A DNA stretch of 64,000 nt from Ornithinicoccus sp045032955 (lineage in GTDB: Bacteria; Actinomycetota; Actinomycetes; Actinomycetales; Dermatophilaceae), in NCBI RefSeq assembly GCF_045032955.1, contig NZ_JBJFZU010000002.1, positions 62,001-126,000 of the forward strand. The letters are read 5' to 3'. Below, piece by piece: positions 25,479-33,562 of this stretch. The translations under genes and the position numbers were made by a program. Numbering within the stretch: position 1 is the first letter of the stretch; each line of letters opens with the position of its first letter. The notes below the pieces were generated by a model. That model made no database searches and was not told the origin of the DNA. It worked only from the letters and a program-made list of their open reading frames with translations.

Positions 25479-27164
25479 ATGAGTCACCCGCACCCCGAGC
25501 TGGGCGCACCGCCCAAGCTTCCCCGCAACGGCCTCCGGGTGGTGGCCCTCGGCGGCCTCGGCGAGGTGGGCCGCAACATGGCGGTCCTGGAGCACCGGGG
25601 CAAGCTCCTGGTGATCGACTGCGGGGTGCTCTTCCCCGAGGAGCACCAGCCCGGGGTCGACGTCATCCTGCCCGACTTCACCTTCATCCGGGACCGGCTG
25701 CAGGACATCGTCGGCATCGTGCTGACCCACGGTCACGAGGACCACATCGGCGCGGTGCCCTACCTGCTGCGCGAGCGTGGCGACATCCCCGTCTACGGGT
25801 CCCGCCTCACCCTCGGCCTGCTCACCGCGAAGCTCAAGGAGCACCGGATCAAGCCGGTGACGAACCAGGTGAAGGAGGGCGACCGTCGGTCGGTCGGACC
25901 CTTCGACTGCGAGTTCATCGCGGTCAACCACTCCATCCCCGACGGCCTCGCCGTCGCGGTCCGCACCGCTGCCGGCCTGGTGCTGCACACCGGCGACTTC
26001 AAGATGGACCAGTTCCCGCTGGACGACCGGCTCACCGACCTGCGCGCCTTCGCCCGTCTGGGCGACGAGGGCGTCGACCTCTTCATGGTCGACTCGACCA
26101 ACGCCGAGGTGCCCGGGTTCACGACCGCCGAGCGCGACCTCACCCCGGCCATCCAGACCGTCTTCCGGACCGCTCCGGGCCGGGTCGTCGTCTCCAGCTT
26201 CGCGAGCCACGTGCACCGCATCCAGCAGGTCATCGACGCCGCCTACGAGCACAAGCGCAAGGTCGCCTTCGTCGGGCGCTCGATGGTCCGCAACATGGGC
26301 ATCGCCAGCGAGCTGGGCTACCTCAAGGTGCCCCGTGGGCTCGTGGTGGACGCCAAGGAGCTCGACAACCTTCCGTCGAACAAGGTCACCCTGGTCTGCA
26401 CCGGCTCCCAGGGCGAGCCGATGGCCGCGCTGTCGCGGATGGCGAACCGTGACCACCAGATCCGCATCGGCGAGGGTGACACCGTGCTGCTGGCCAGCTC
26501 GCTCATCCCCGGCAACGAGAACGCCGTGTCCCGGGTGATCAACGGGCTGACCCGGTGGGGCGCCAAGGTCGTGCACCAGGGCAACGCCAAGGTGCACGTC
26601 TCCGGGCACGCCAGCGCCGGCGAGCTCGTCTACTGCTACAACCTCATCAAGCCGCGCAACGTCATGCCGGTGCACGGGGAGTGGCGGCACCTGCGGGCCA
26701 ACGCCGACCTGGCGATCTCGACCGGTATGGACCCGGCCCGGGTCCCGGTCGTCGACGACGGCGTGGTGGTCGACCTCGTCGACGGCAAGGCCACGGTGAC
26801 CGGCAAGGTCCGCGCGGGCTACGTCTACGTCTCCGGCGGCACCGTCGGTGACGTGACCGAGGAGCTGCTGCGCGACCGCGTCACGCTGAGCCAGCAGGGC
26901 ACCGTCACCGTGGTGGCGATCGTGGACACCCAGACCGGTTCGCTCGCCGAGCCGCCGGACTTCGTGGCCCGCGGGCTGGGCACCGACGAGGCGATGTTCG
27001 AGGGGGCCATCCCGGCCATCGAGAAGGTCCTCTCCGGTGCCGCCAAGGACGGGATCGGCGACCCGGCCGAGCTCGAGCAGCGGATCGGCAAGGCCGTCTC
27101 ACAGTGGGCGGCGCGCAAGCACCGCCGTAACCCGCTCGTCATCCCGGTGGTCATCGAGGCCTGA
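25479..27164 (+). CDS. rnj: Ribonuclease J
   Basis: A 561-residue metallo-beta-lactamase/beta-CASP ribonuclease. The N-terminus has LRVVALGGLGEVGRNMAVLE. The zinc-binding motif THGHEDHIG is near residues 81-89, with NHSIPDGLAVAV and HTGDFKMDQ following. The beta-CASP motifs include STNAEVPGFT, SSFASHVHRIQQV, CTGSQGEP and HVSGHAS. The C-terminal domain ends RRNPLVIPVVIEA. It matures and degrades RNA with endo- and 5'-3' exonuclease activity. The ATG at 25479 has ACAGGAG 5 nt upstream. A dapA neighbour, common in other actinobacteria, is not seen here. Confidence 0.95.
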   Translation: MSHPHPELGAPPKLPRNGLRVVALGGLGEVGRNMAVLEHRGKLLVIDCGVLFPEEHQPGVDVILPDFTFIRDRLQDIVGIVLTHGHEDHIGAVPYLLRERGDIPVYGSRLTLGLLTAKLKEHRIKPVTNQVKEGDRRSVGPFDCEFIAVNHSIPDGLAVAVRTAAGLVLHTGDFKMDQFPLDDRLTDLRAFARLGDEGVDLFMVDSTNAEVPGFTTAERDLTPAIQTVFRTAPGRVVVSSFASHVHRIQQVIDAAYEHKRKVAFVGRSMVRNMGIASELGYLKVPRGLVVDAKELDNLPSNKVTLVCTGSQGEPMAALSRMANRDHQIRIGEGDTVLLASSLIPGNENAVSRVINGLTRWGAKVVHQGNAKVHVSGHASAGELVYCYNLIKPRNVMPVHGEWRHLRANADLAISTGMDPARVPVVDDGVVVDLVDGKATVTGKVRAGYVYVSGGTVGDVTEELLRDRVTLSQQGTVTVVAIVDTQTGSLAEPPDFVARGLGTDEAMFEGAIPAIEKVLSGAAKDGIGDPAELEQRIGKAVSQWAARKHRRNPLVIPVVIEA

Positions 27165-27209
27165 GCGCCCGCCCTACCCACGCCGGAGGACGAGCACGCA
27201 GGAGGACGG

Positions 27210-28808
27210 ATGAGCAGTGACGCCGACGTGGCGCAGGAGGCCACGCGACGCCGCACGTTCGCGGTGATCTCGCACCCGGACGCGGGCAAGTCGACGCTGA
27301 CCGAGGCGCTGGCGCTGCACGCGCACGCGATCGCCGAGGCCGGTGCGGTGCACGGCAAGGGCTCACGCCGGGGTGTCGTCTCGGACTGGCTGGACATGGA
27401 GCAGTCCCGAGGGATCTCGATCACCTCGGCGGCGCTGCAGTTCACCGTGGACGACGTGGTGCTCAACCTGCTGGACACCCCCGGGCACGCCGACTTCTCC
27501 GAGGACACCTACCGGGTGCTCTCGGCGGTCGACTGCGCCGTCATGCTGCTGGACGCCTCGAAGGGCCTGGAGCCGCAGACGCTCAAGCTCTTCGAGGCGT
27601 GCCGGGCGCGGCGCACCCCGGTGATCACGGTCATCAACAAGTGGGACCGCCCCGGGCAGGAGCCGCTGGCCCTGCTGGACGAGATCCAGGACCGGCTGGG
27701 GATCACACCGACCCCGCTCAACTGGCCGGTCGGCATCGCCGGCGACTTCCGCGGCGTGGTGAACCCGCAGACCGGTGGGATGACGCAGTACACCCGGACC
27801 CCCGGCGGGGCGACCCTCGCCGGCCGGGAGGAGCTCGACGCGGACGAGGCGGCCAGACGGCACGGGGTGGACTGGGAGACGGCCACCGAGGAGCTGGACC
27901 TGCTCCACTCCTCCGGGCAGGTGCACGACCAGGAGACCTTCCTCGCGGCCATGACCACCCCGGTGCTCTTCACCGCGGCGGTGCTCAACTTCGGCGTGGC
28001 CGAGCTGCTGGACACCGCGGCGCAGATCGCTCCCCCGCCCAGCGCCTGGGTCGACGTGGAGGGCACCGCCCGCCCGGTGGACGCGGACTTCTCCGGGTTC
28101 ATCTTCAAGGTGCAGACGGGGATGGACCGCTCGCACCGCGACCGGGTGGCCTTCATGCGCGTCTGCTCCGGGAAGTTCGAGCGGGGCGCCGTGCTCACCC
28201 ACGCCGCGACCGGCAGACCGTTCCCCACGAAGTACGCCCAGTCCGTCTTCGGTCGGGAGCGCGAGACGATCGACGAGGCCTTCCCCGGGGACGTGGTCGG
28301 GCTGGTCAACGCGCACGCCCTCAACGTCGGTGACACCCTGCACGCCGGACCCGCGGTGACCTACCCGCCGCTGCCCCGGTTCACCCCGGAGCACTTCGCC
28401 ACCGCCCGGATCCGGGACACCGGCAGATCCAAGCAGTTCCGCCGCGGGATCGAGATGCTCGACCAGGAGGGCGTCGTCCAGGTGCTGGTCTCCGACCGGC
28501 GCGGCGCCCAGTCCCCGGTGCTGGCGGCCGTCGGACCGATGCAGTTCGAGGTCGCCAGCCACCGGCTGCAGCACGAGTTCGGCGCCGAGATCGTGCTGGA
28601 GCCGCTGTCCTACGCGCTCGCGCAGCGGGTCAGCGCCGAGGCCGCCCCGACGGTCGACCGCACGCACGGCGCCGAGGTGCTGGAGCGCACCGACGGCGTG
28701 CTGGTGGCGCTGTTCGTGAACCGGTGGCGCCTCGGCAGCGTGGCCGCCGATCTGCCCGAGGGCAGCCTGATGCCGATGCTCGGCTCGGGGGAGGTGCTGG
28801 GCACGTGA
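27210..28808 (+). CDS. prfC: Peptide chain release factor 3
   Basis: A 532-residue translational GTPase that recycles RF1/RF2 after termination. The P-loop is SHPDAGKST (residues 21-29), switch II DTPGHADFSEDTYR and the G4 motif NKWD (usual form NKxD). RF3-specific features include EQSRGISITSAALQF, FSGFIFKVQTGMD, and the C-terminal GPMQFEVASHRLQHEFGAE. AGGAGG lies about 8 nt before the ATG. The stop overlaps the GTG of the merR gene. Confidence 0.95.
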   Translation: MSSDADVAQEATRRRTFAVISHPDAGKSTLTEALALHAHAIAEAGAVHGKGSRRGVVSDWLDMEQSRGISITSAALQFTVDDVVLNLLDTPGHADFSEDTYRVLSAVDCAVMLLDASKGLEPQTLKLFEACRARRTPVITVINKWDRPGQEPLALLDEIQDRLGITPTPLNWPVGIAGDFRGVVNPQTGGMTQYTRTPGGATLAGREELDADEAARRHGVDWETATEELDLLHSSGQVHDQETFLAAMTTPVLFTAAVLNFGVAELLDTAAQIAPPPSAWVDVEGTARPVDADFSGFIFKVQTGMDRSHRDRVAFMRVCSGKFERGAVLTHAATGRPFPTKYAQSVFGRERETIDEAFPGDVVGLVNAHALNVGDTLHAGPAVTYPPLPRFTPEHFATARIRDTGRSKQFRRGIEMLDQEGVVQVLVSDRRGAQSPVLAAVGPMQFEVASHRLQHEFGAEIVLEPLSYALAQRVSAEAAPTVDRTHGAEVLERTDGVLVALFVNRWRLGSVAADLPEGSLMPMLGSGEVLGT

Positions 28809-29221
28809 CCAGTACCGACCCGCGGCTGGTGCACATCGGTGAGGTGGTCGACCGGACCGGCCTCTCGCACCGCACGATCCGGTACTACGAGGAGATGGGC
28901 CTGCTGACGCCGGCGGGCCGCACCGAGGGCGGATTCCGCCTCTACGACGAGGCCGGGATCGAGCGGCTGCTGCTGGTCAAGCCGATGAAGCCGCTGGGCT
29001 TCACGATCGAGCAGATCGGCGAGCTGCTGCGGGCGCTCGACACGGTGGCCGACCCGGACGCCGATGAGGCACGGCGGGCGACGGCGGCCGCGGTGGTGGA
29101 GCGGACGCATACCTCGGCGCAGGAGCGCGTGGTGGAGCTGAAGGCGGCGACCGCCCGCGCGGAGGCGTTCACCGAGCGGTTGACCTACGAGATGGAGACG
29201 GGTCCGGCTCGACCCCGCTGA
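28805..29221 (+). CDS. MerR family transcriptional regulator
   Basis: A 138-residue regulator. The winged helix-turn-helix HIGEVVDRTGLSHRTIRYYE and GGFRLYDEAGIERLLLVKPM is followed by LGFTIEQIGELL and a dimerisation helix. No Cys or other obvious metal or effector residues follow, so the inducer is unknown. The GTG at 28805 overlaps the prfC stop (GTGA), coupling it to prfC. Its 3' end overlaps the convergent EamA gene by 53 bp. Likely targets cannot be read from sequence. Confidence 0.88.
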   Translation: MTSTDPRLVHIGEVVDRTGLSHRTIRYYEEMGLLTPAGRTEGGFRLYDEAGIERLLLVKPMKPLGFTIEQIGELLRALDTVADPDADEARRATAAAVVERTHTSAQERVVELKAATARAEAFTERLTYEMETGPARPR

Positions 29222-30155
29222 TCTCGGCTGCGGGGCGACCGAACGCCATCGCAGCCGCGTTCGCGGCGACGATGACGCCGATGCCGAGCCACTCGTGCAG
29301 GGCGAGCACCTGGCCCAGCAGCACCAGCCCGACCACGGCGGCCAGCACGGGGTGCGAGCTCATCGCCACCCCGAAGACCCGGGCCGGCACGCGGCGGAGC
29401 ACGACCAGGTCCAGGGTGTAGGGCACCACCGTGGAGAGCACCCCGGCAATCACCGCCAGCCCGAAGGCGGCGGGGGTGAACCGGCCCTCCACCATGAGCC
29501 AGACCAGCACCGGCAGGTATGCCGTCGCCGACACCGCGGTCGCCAGCGCGGTGCCCTGGACCCCGGGCAGGGCGGCACCGACCGCACGGTTGGCGAGGAT
29601 GTAGCCGCCCCAGCAGGCACCGGCCAGCAGCCCGAGGATGAGCCCGACGTAGTCGCTGCTCGGCCCGGGCAGCACCAGCACGTAGACGCCGACCGCCGCG
29701 GCCAGCGCGGTGAGCAGGTCCCGTGCCGAGCGGGAGCCGAGCAGGGCCACGGCCAGCGGGCCGAGGAACTCCAGCGTCACCGCCAGGCCCAGTCCGATCC
29801 GCTCGACGGCGGAGTAGAGGAAGAGGTTCATCCCGGCGAACATCGCCGCGAGCAGCACCACCCGCCACCACTGGCCGCGGGTGAGGGTGCGCACCCGGGG
29901 GCGGGTGAGCGGGAGCAGGATCACGGTGGCGACGAGCTGGCGGACAGCGACCACCCCGGCCGGGCCGATCGCCGAGAAGGCGTGGCTGCCGAGGGCGGCC
30001 CCGGTCTGGGTGCTGGTGGCGGCGGTGAGCAGCAGGGCGAGGTCGCGCGGGCTGGTCCGGGTGCCCGGGGTGCGGCGGGTGGAGCTCCCAGACACGGGGG
30101 CCCTGGTGCCTGCGGCGGCCGCTGCGCGTGCGCCGCAGTGGTGGTTGACCGACAT
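29169..30155 (-). CDS. EamA family transporter (RhtA-like exporter)
   Basis: A 328-residue drug/metabolite transporter with ten hydrophobic segments arranged as two EamA repeats; RQLVATVILLPLTRPRVRTL and FLGPLAVALLGSRSARDLLT are typical of RhtA-type threonine/homoserine exporters. The start at 30155 is in a region with GAGGG immediately upstream; a GAGGGT hexamer ending 7 nt before the ATG may be a leaderless -10. The N-terminal 45 residues are low complexity. Divergent from the LysR gene, which probably regulates it. Confidence 0.85.
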   Translation of the reverse strand: MSVNHHCGARAAAAAGTRAPVSGSSTRRTPGTRTSPRDLALLLTAATSTQTGAALGSHAFSAIGPAGVVAVRQLVATVILLPLTRPRVRTLTRGQWWRVVLLAAMFAGMNLFLYSAVERIGLGLAVTLEFLGPLAVALLGSRSARDLLTALAAAVGVYVLVLPGPSSDYVGLILGLLAGACWGGYILANRAVGAALPGVQGTALATAVSATAYLPVLVWLMVEGRFTPAAFGLAVIAGVLSTVVPYTLDLVVLRRVPARVFGVAMSSHPVLAAVVGLVLLGQVLALHEWLGIGVIVAANAAAMAFGRPAAEISGVEPDPSPSRRSTAR

Positions 30156-30191
30156 CCCTCTACCCTCGCGGGGAAGCGCACATACGGGAAA

Positions 30192-30226
30192 TGCACACCG
30201 GTGCACCTGCATACACTGAGCGTATG
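30192..30226. promoter_or_regulatory. Candidate LysR operator/promoter between eamA-like and lysR genes
   Basis: Within the 68-bp divergent gap, TGCAC-ACCG-GTGCA (30192-30205) is a perfect 5-bp inverted repeat. CATAC-N7-GTATG (30210-30226) is a second one that overlaps the lysR start. TACACT (30212-30217) ends 7 nt before the lysR ATG and is its likely -10, so binding at the second repeat would block lysR itself. This is typical LysR divergent-pair architecture. Confidence 0.55.
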
Positions 30227-31111
30227 AGTAGTGCTGAGGTGGGGCCGGGAGCAGGTCCGTCGCTGAGGGACCTGCGCTCGTTCCTGGCGGTCGTCGACGA
30301 GGGCACCTTCACCGACGCGGCGATCGCGCTGGGTACGACCCAGGCCTCCGTGTCCCGGCACGTGGGCTCCCTGGAGCGTGAGCTGGGCGTCCGGCTGCTG
30401 CTGCGCGGGGGCAGGGTGGTCCGCCTGACCGGTGCCGGGCGCCGGGTGCTGCGGCACGCACGGACCGTGGAGGAGGAGGTCCGCGCCCTGCACAGGGCCG
30501 CGCGGGGGGACGGCGCCGAGGTGCGGGTGGGCTACGCCTGGGCGGCGCTGGGCGAGCACACCCCCGTCGTGCAGCGCCGGTGGAGCCGGCGGCACCCGGG
30601 ATCGCAGCTGACCTTCGTCAACTCCGCCACCCGTCTGGCCGGTCTCAACGAGGGGCTCGCCGACGCCTCCGTGGTTCGCCGGGACCCGGACGTGCCGCAG
30701 CTGGCCAGCGCGCTGCTGGGGCACGAGCGGCGGATGGCGGCGCTGCCCACCGGTCACCCGCTGGCGCGTCGGCGACGGCTGCGGATGGCCGACTTCACCG
30801 GCCGTACGGTGGCGATCGACACCATCACGGGGACCACCAGCACCGACCTGTGGACCCCGCAGCACGCGCCCGGGGACCTGCGTACCGTGCGCGGGACCGA
30901 CGAGTGGCTGACCGTGGTGGCGGCGGGCCAGGCGATCGGGCTGACCTCGCGGGCCACGTCGGTGCAGTACTCCCGCCGGGGCGTCGTCTTCCGGCCGGTG
31001 ACCGACGCCCCCCAGGTGGCGGTGCGCCTCATCTGGTGGCGCGACGACCCGCCCTGGTACGTCGACGAGCTGTGCGCCATGATCCGCGAGGAGTATGCCG
31101 CCTCCGGGTGA
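30224..31111 (+). CDS. LysR family transcriptional regulator
   Basis: A 295-residue regulator. The N-terminal helix-turn-helix is LRSFLAVVDEGTFTDAAIAL plus TTQASVSRHVGSLERELGVR. The effector-binding domain starts near residue 90 (EVRVGYAWAALGEHTPVV) with the two-lobe Rossmann pattern. Divergent from the EamA exporter, its probable target. The mRNA may be leaderless: TACACT ends 7 nt before the ATG. A long hairpin follows the gene. Confidence 0.9.
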   Translation: MSSAEVGPGAGPSLRDLRSFLAVVDEGTFTDAAIALGTTQASVSRHVGSLERELGVRLLLRGGRVVRLTGAGRRVLRHARTVEEEVRALHRAARGDGAEVRVGYAWAALGEHTPVVQRRWSRRHPGSQLTFVNSATRLAGLNEGLADASVVRRDPDVPQLASALLGHERRMAALPTGHPLARRRRLRMADFTGRTVAIDTITGTTSTDLWTPQHAPGDLRTVRGTDEWLTVVAAGQAIGLTSRATSVQYSRRGVVFRPVTDAPQVAVRLIWWRDDPPWYVDELCAMIREEYAASG

Positions 31112-31140
31112 GCAGTCCGCCGCCCCGCGGTGGGCGCGCT

Positions 31141-31200
31141 CCCCACGCTTGGCCGACCACCCCGCCGCTGCAGCGGCGGGGTGCTCCACCAGGCGTGGGG
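31141..31200 (+). terminator. Long hairpin after the LysR gene
   Basis: CCCCACGC (31141-31148) pairs with GCGTGGGG (31193-31200). Inside it, ACCCCGCCGCTG (31159-31170) and CAGCGGCGGGGT (31171-31182) form a perfect 24-nt palindrome with no loop bases. There is no T-run. A terminator or a dispersed palindrome are both possible. Confidence 0.6.
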
Positions 31201-31316
31201 CCGCTCGATCAGGCAGGCTGACGAGATCCGCGCACGAGCCGACCGCGGCATGGCGGGAACTTCTGGCCGCGCGGTGCGTTGCCGGTGAGGACCATATCCC
31301 TGATGAGAGGACCAGC

Positions 31317-31556
31317 ATGTCGATGAGGAAGTTCGCCATGATCAGCGCGGCTGTCGGAGCGGTCCGCCGCTATGCGCGCAAGAACCCGGAGAAGACGCGC
31401 GGCCACCTGGACAAGGTGGCCGGCTTCGCGGACTCCCGGACCAAGGGCAAGTACTCCCGCCAGATCACCTCGGCCCGGGACAAGGCCAGCGACGCCGCCC
31501 TCGGCCGCCCCGAGGGTGGCCAGGGCAACGTCGCCGCCGACCCGCAGCGGCCGTAG
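31317..31556 (+). CDS. Rv0909/MT0933-family antitoxin-like protein (orphan)
   Basis: A 79-residue basic protein: ARKNPEKTRGHLDKVAGFAD followed by SRTKGKYSRQITSARDKASD. This matches the helical repeat pattern (FVDKKTGGKY...I..A.DA) of the MT0933/Rv0909 antitoxin family. GAGAGGACC lies about 8 nt before the ATG at 31317; a second ATG follows two codons later. No toxin gene (SRPBCC-like Rv0910 partner or other) is adjacent: the neighbours are lysR upstream and a GNAT gene downstream. The antitoxin label is a family name only; members often stand alone and may have other roles. Confidence 0.7.
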   Translation: MSMRKFAMISAAVGAVRRYARKNPEKTRGHLDKVAGFADSRTKGKYSRQITSARDKASDAALGRPEGGQGNVAADPQRP

Positions 31557-31570
31557 GTCCGACACCGTCC

Positions 31571-31600
31571 GGGGGCCCGGGTCGAAAACCCGGTGCCCCC
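31571..31600 (+). terminator. Hairpin after the Rv0909-like gene
   Basis: GGGGGCCCGGGT (31571-31582) pairs with ACCCGGTGCCCCC (31588-31600), leaving one bulged base and a short A-rich loop. It lies 14 bp after the stop and before the next gene's promoter-like box. Confidence 0.65.
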
Positions 31601-31627
31601 GGCGGTCCCGTGGTGTGTGATCGGGGG

Positions 31628-32507
31628 ATGTCCACCACGATGAGCGTGCCGCACGTCGCCGACCTGGGCCCCGTGCTCGACACCCTGGCGGCCTGGCAGA
31701 CCGAGGGCACGCCGGTGCAGCTGCACCCCGGTGACCTGGGCTGGTACTGGCGCCACGGTGCCGAGGCCACGGCCGCGGCGACCCGCGTCTGGCGCCGGGA
31801 GGGTGAGGTGGCGGCGGTCGGGCTGCTGGACGGTCCGGACCTGCTCCGGCTGGCGCTGGCACCGCACGCGCAGGGGGACGAGGACCTGGTCCGCGGGGTG
31901 GTCGGCGACCTGGTCGACCCCGGCCGTGGTGTGCTGCCGCCCGGGGAGGTCTGCGTCGAGACACCCACGGGTGCGGTGGTGCACGACCTGCTCGGCGAGC
32001 TCGGCTGGGAGCTCGATGAGGCGTGGGCCGTCCTGCGGCACGACCTCGGCGACCAGGCCGACGAGGCGGGGCTGCGGATTGAGGAGGTCGGTCCGGGACA
32101 GGCGCGCGCGTGGTGCCGGGTGCACCGGGCGGCGTTCGGTGCGACCGGTGTCTCCGAGGACGACCTCCTGCAGCGCTGGCACCGGACCACGGCCGGTATG
32201 CCCTTCGCTCAGGCGCGGTGCCTGCTCGGCCGGGACGGACGGGGCGATCCCGTGGCCGGGGTGATCGTCTGGTCGGCCGGCCCCGGCCGGTACGGCGTGC
32301 TCGAGCCGATGGGGGTGCACCCCGGGCACCGGGGCCAGGGGTACGGGGTGGCGATCACCCGGGCCGCCGCCCACCGCGCTGCGTGAGCTGGGCTGCTCCT
32401 CGGCGATCGTGGCCACCCCGGCCGCCAGCACCGGGGCCGTCGCGACGTACACCGCGGCCGGCTTCCGGCGGCTGCCCGACCGGTGGGACCGACGCCGAGC
32501 GGGGTGA
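31628..32507 (+). pseudogene. GNAT N-acetyltransferase, frameshifted near its C-terminus
   Basis: The open frame runs 31628-32386 (252 residues) and includes an unrelated N-terminal region plus a GNAT domain ending with the acetyl-CoA loop HPGHRGQGYGVAITRAAAHR, then stops. The typical GNAT ending continues in the next frame: ALRELGCSSAIVATPAASTG, then YTAAGFRRLPDRW, to a TGA at 32505-32507. Removing one C from the CCC at 32370-32372 restores a continuous AAATALRELG helix. So either the gene carries a +1 frameshift, or the sequence has a homopolymer error. TGTGAT ends 7 nt before the ATG (leaderless-type start). Substrate unknown. Confidence 0.75.
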
Positions 32508-32543
32508 GCGGGCTGAGCGCCCGGCGGGGCCGACAGCGCTCCG

Positions 32544-33428
32544 TCAGCCGCCCGTGCGCCCGGGCAGCCGCCGGCTGCGCTCCTCGCGGACCAGCTCCCA
32601 GGTGCGCACGATGCGGGGCGCGGTCATGATGACCAGCCCGCCGACCATGTTGAGCAGGGTGACCCACCAGAACCACCCGAACCACTGACCGACCGAGATC
32701 TCGGCGCCGGCCTGCATGGCCCCGAAGACCAGCACCGATGAGAGCGCCCCGTGGTGCATCTGCAGCCCGACCACGAGCAGACCGCCGATGAAGGAGATGA
32801 TCGCCGTCATCACGTCCGAGCTGGTGCCCTGGTTCATCCGGGTCATCAGGGTGATGGTGCTGCCGGCCAGCAGCGCCAGCGCGACCGTCTCCATCGTGAA
32901 GCCGGCGCTGACGTAGCCGACGGCGGCGCTGATCAGGTCGTCGTGGAACTGCGGGAAGGCATACACGACCAGCCACATGAACAACCAGCCGCCGGCGAGG
33001 TTCATCACCAGGGTGACCGACCACAGCCGGAACAGCTGGACGAACGTCCCGTGGCCGGCCAGGACCGCGTTCACCGGGATCATGAAGTCCTCGGTGAACA
33101 GCTCCGAGTGCGCCAGCCGCAGGGCCAGCAGGCCGATGCCGAAGGCGAGACCGGACAGCAGCGTGCTGCCGGTCGCGTGCATCACCGCCAGCATCGCCAT
33201 GATGCCCAGCCCGACGTCGATGCCACCGAAGAGGCCGGTGACGACCAGGCCCCGGTGGGTGCGCTTCAGCCGCTCCTCCCCCTCGGAGACGGTCGCGTTG
33301 AACTCCTCGTGCAGCTCCTCCTCGAGGCGTCGCTCGACCCCGTCCACCTCGACGGTCTCGGGCTGGTCACCTTGGCCGCCCGCCTCCGGCTCGGTGCTCT
33401 GGTCGAGGTCGCCGTCCTGGGCGCTCAT
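32544..33428 (-). CDS. Formate/nitrite transporter (FNT) family protein
   Basis: A 294-residue channel with six membrane segments (about residues 60-265) after a 55-residue acidic cytoplasmic N-terminus. FNT hallmarks include RLAHSELFTEDFMIPVNAVL and NLAGGWLFMW. Substrate could be formate, nitrite or another small monocarboxylate. The longer N-terminus is common in actinobacterial members. The ATG at 33428 lacks a good Shine-Dalgarno but overlaps the stop of an 11-residue leader ORF (ATGA). Divergent from the SDR gene. Confidence 0.88.
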   Translation of the reverse strand: MSAQDGDLDQSTEPEAGGQGDQPETVEVDGVERRLEEELHEEFNATVSEGEERLKRTHRGLVVTGLFGGIDVGLGIMAMLAVMHATGSTLLSGLAFGIGLLALRLAHSELFTEDFMIPVNAVLAGHGTFVQLFRLWSVTLVMNLAGGWLFMWLVVYAFPQFHDDLISAAVGYVSAGFTMETVALALLAGSTITLMTRMNQGTSSDVMTAIISFIGGLLVVGLQMHHGALSSVLVFGAMQAGAEISVGQWFGWFWWVTLLNMVGGLVIMTAPRIVRTWELVREERSRRLPGRTGG

Positions 33429-33460
33429 CGGGTGGGTGCCTGGGCAGGGAGAGCAGTCAT
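33425..33460 (-). CDS. Putative 11-residue leader peptide upstream of the FNT gene
   Basis: Reading MTALPAQAPTR then TGA, with the TGA overlapping the FNT ATG (ATGA). GGAGAG lies just before its ATG, whereas the FNT start has no ribosome-binding site of its own. The arrangement suggests translational coupling through a leader peptide. Such a short frame could occur by chance; the evidence is the exact overlap and the placement of the Shine-Dalgarno-like sequence. Confidence 0.4.
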   Translation of the reverse strand: MTALPAQAPTR

Positions 33461-33562
33461 CTCTCCATCATCCCCGTTCGAGAGCGGGCCCGGGCCCACC
33501 CCGACAGCCGCGGCAGACCAGAGCGACAGGGCTCGGCAGGTGCGATTCCATGGAGAGATGAC
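33456..33562. promoter_or_regulatory. 13-nt inverted repeat bracketing the FNT/SDR divergent region
   Basis: GTCATCTCTCCAT (33456-33468) and its exact complement ATGGAGAGATGAC (33550-33562) flank the 81-bp centre. On each strand the copy reads as a Shine-Dalgarno-like GGAGAG plus an ATG: the SDR start on plus, the leader-ORF start on minus. The shared core GAGAGATGAC recurs at 42505-42514. It may be a shared regulatory site or shared translation-initiation sequence. Confidence 0.5.

Noticed and set aside
23979..27164. 1061-codon open frame on plus
   Set aside because: Only its last 561 codons are RNase J. The first 500 codons lie antisense to the SulP gene, are rich in His, Arg, Asp and Gly with no domain, and lack a start with a ribosome-binding site.
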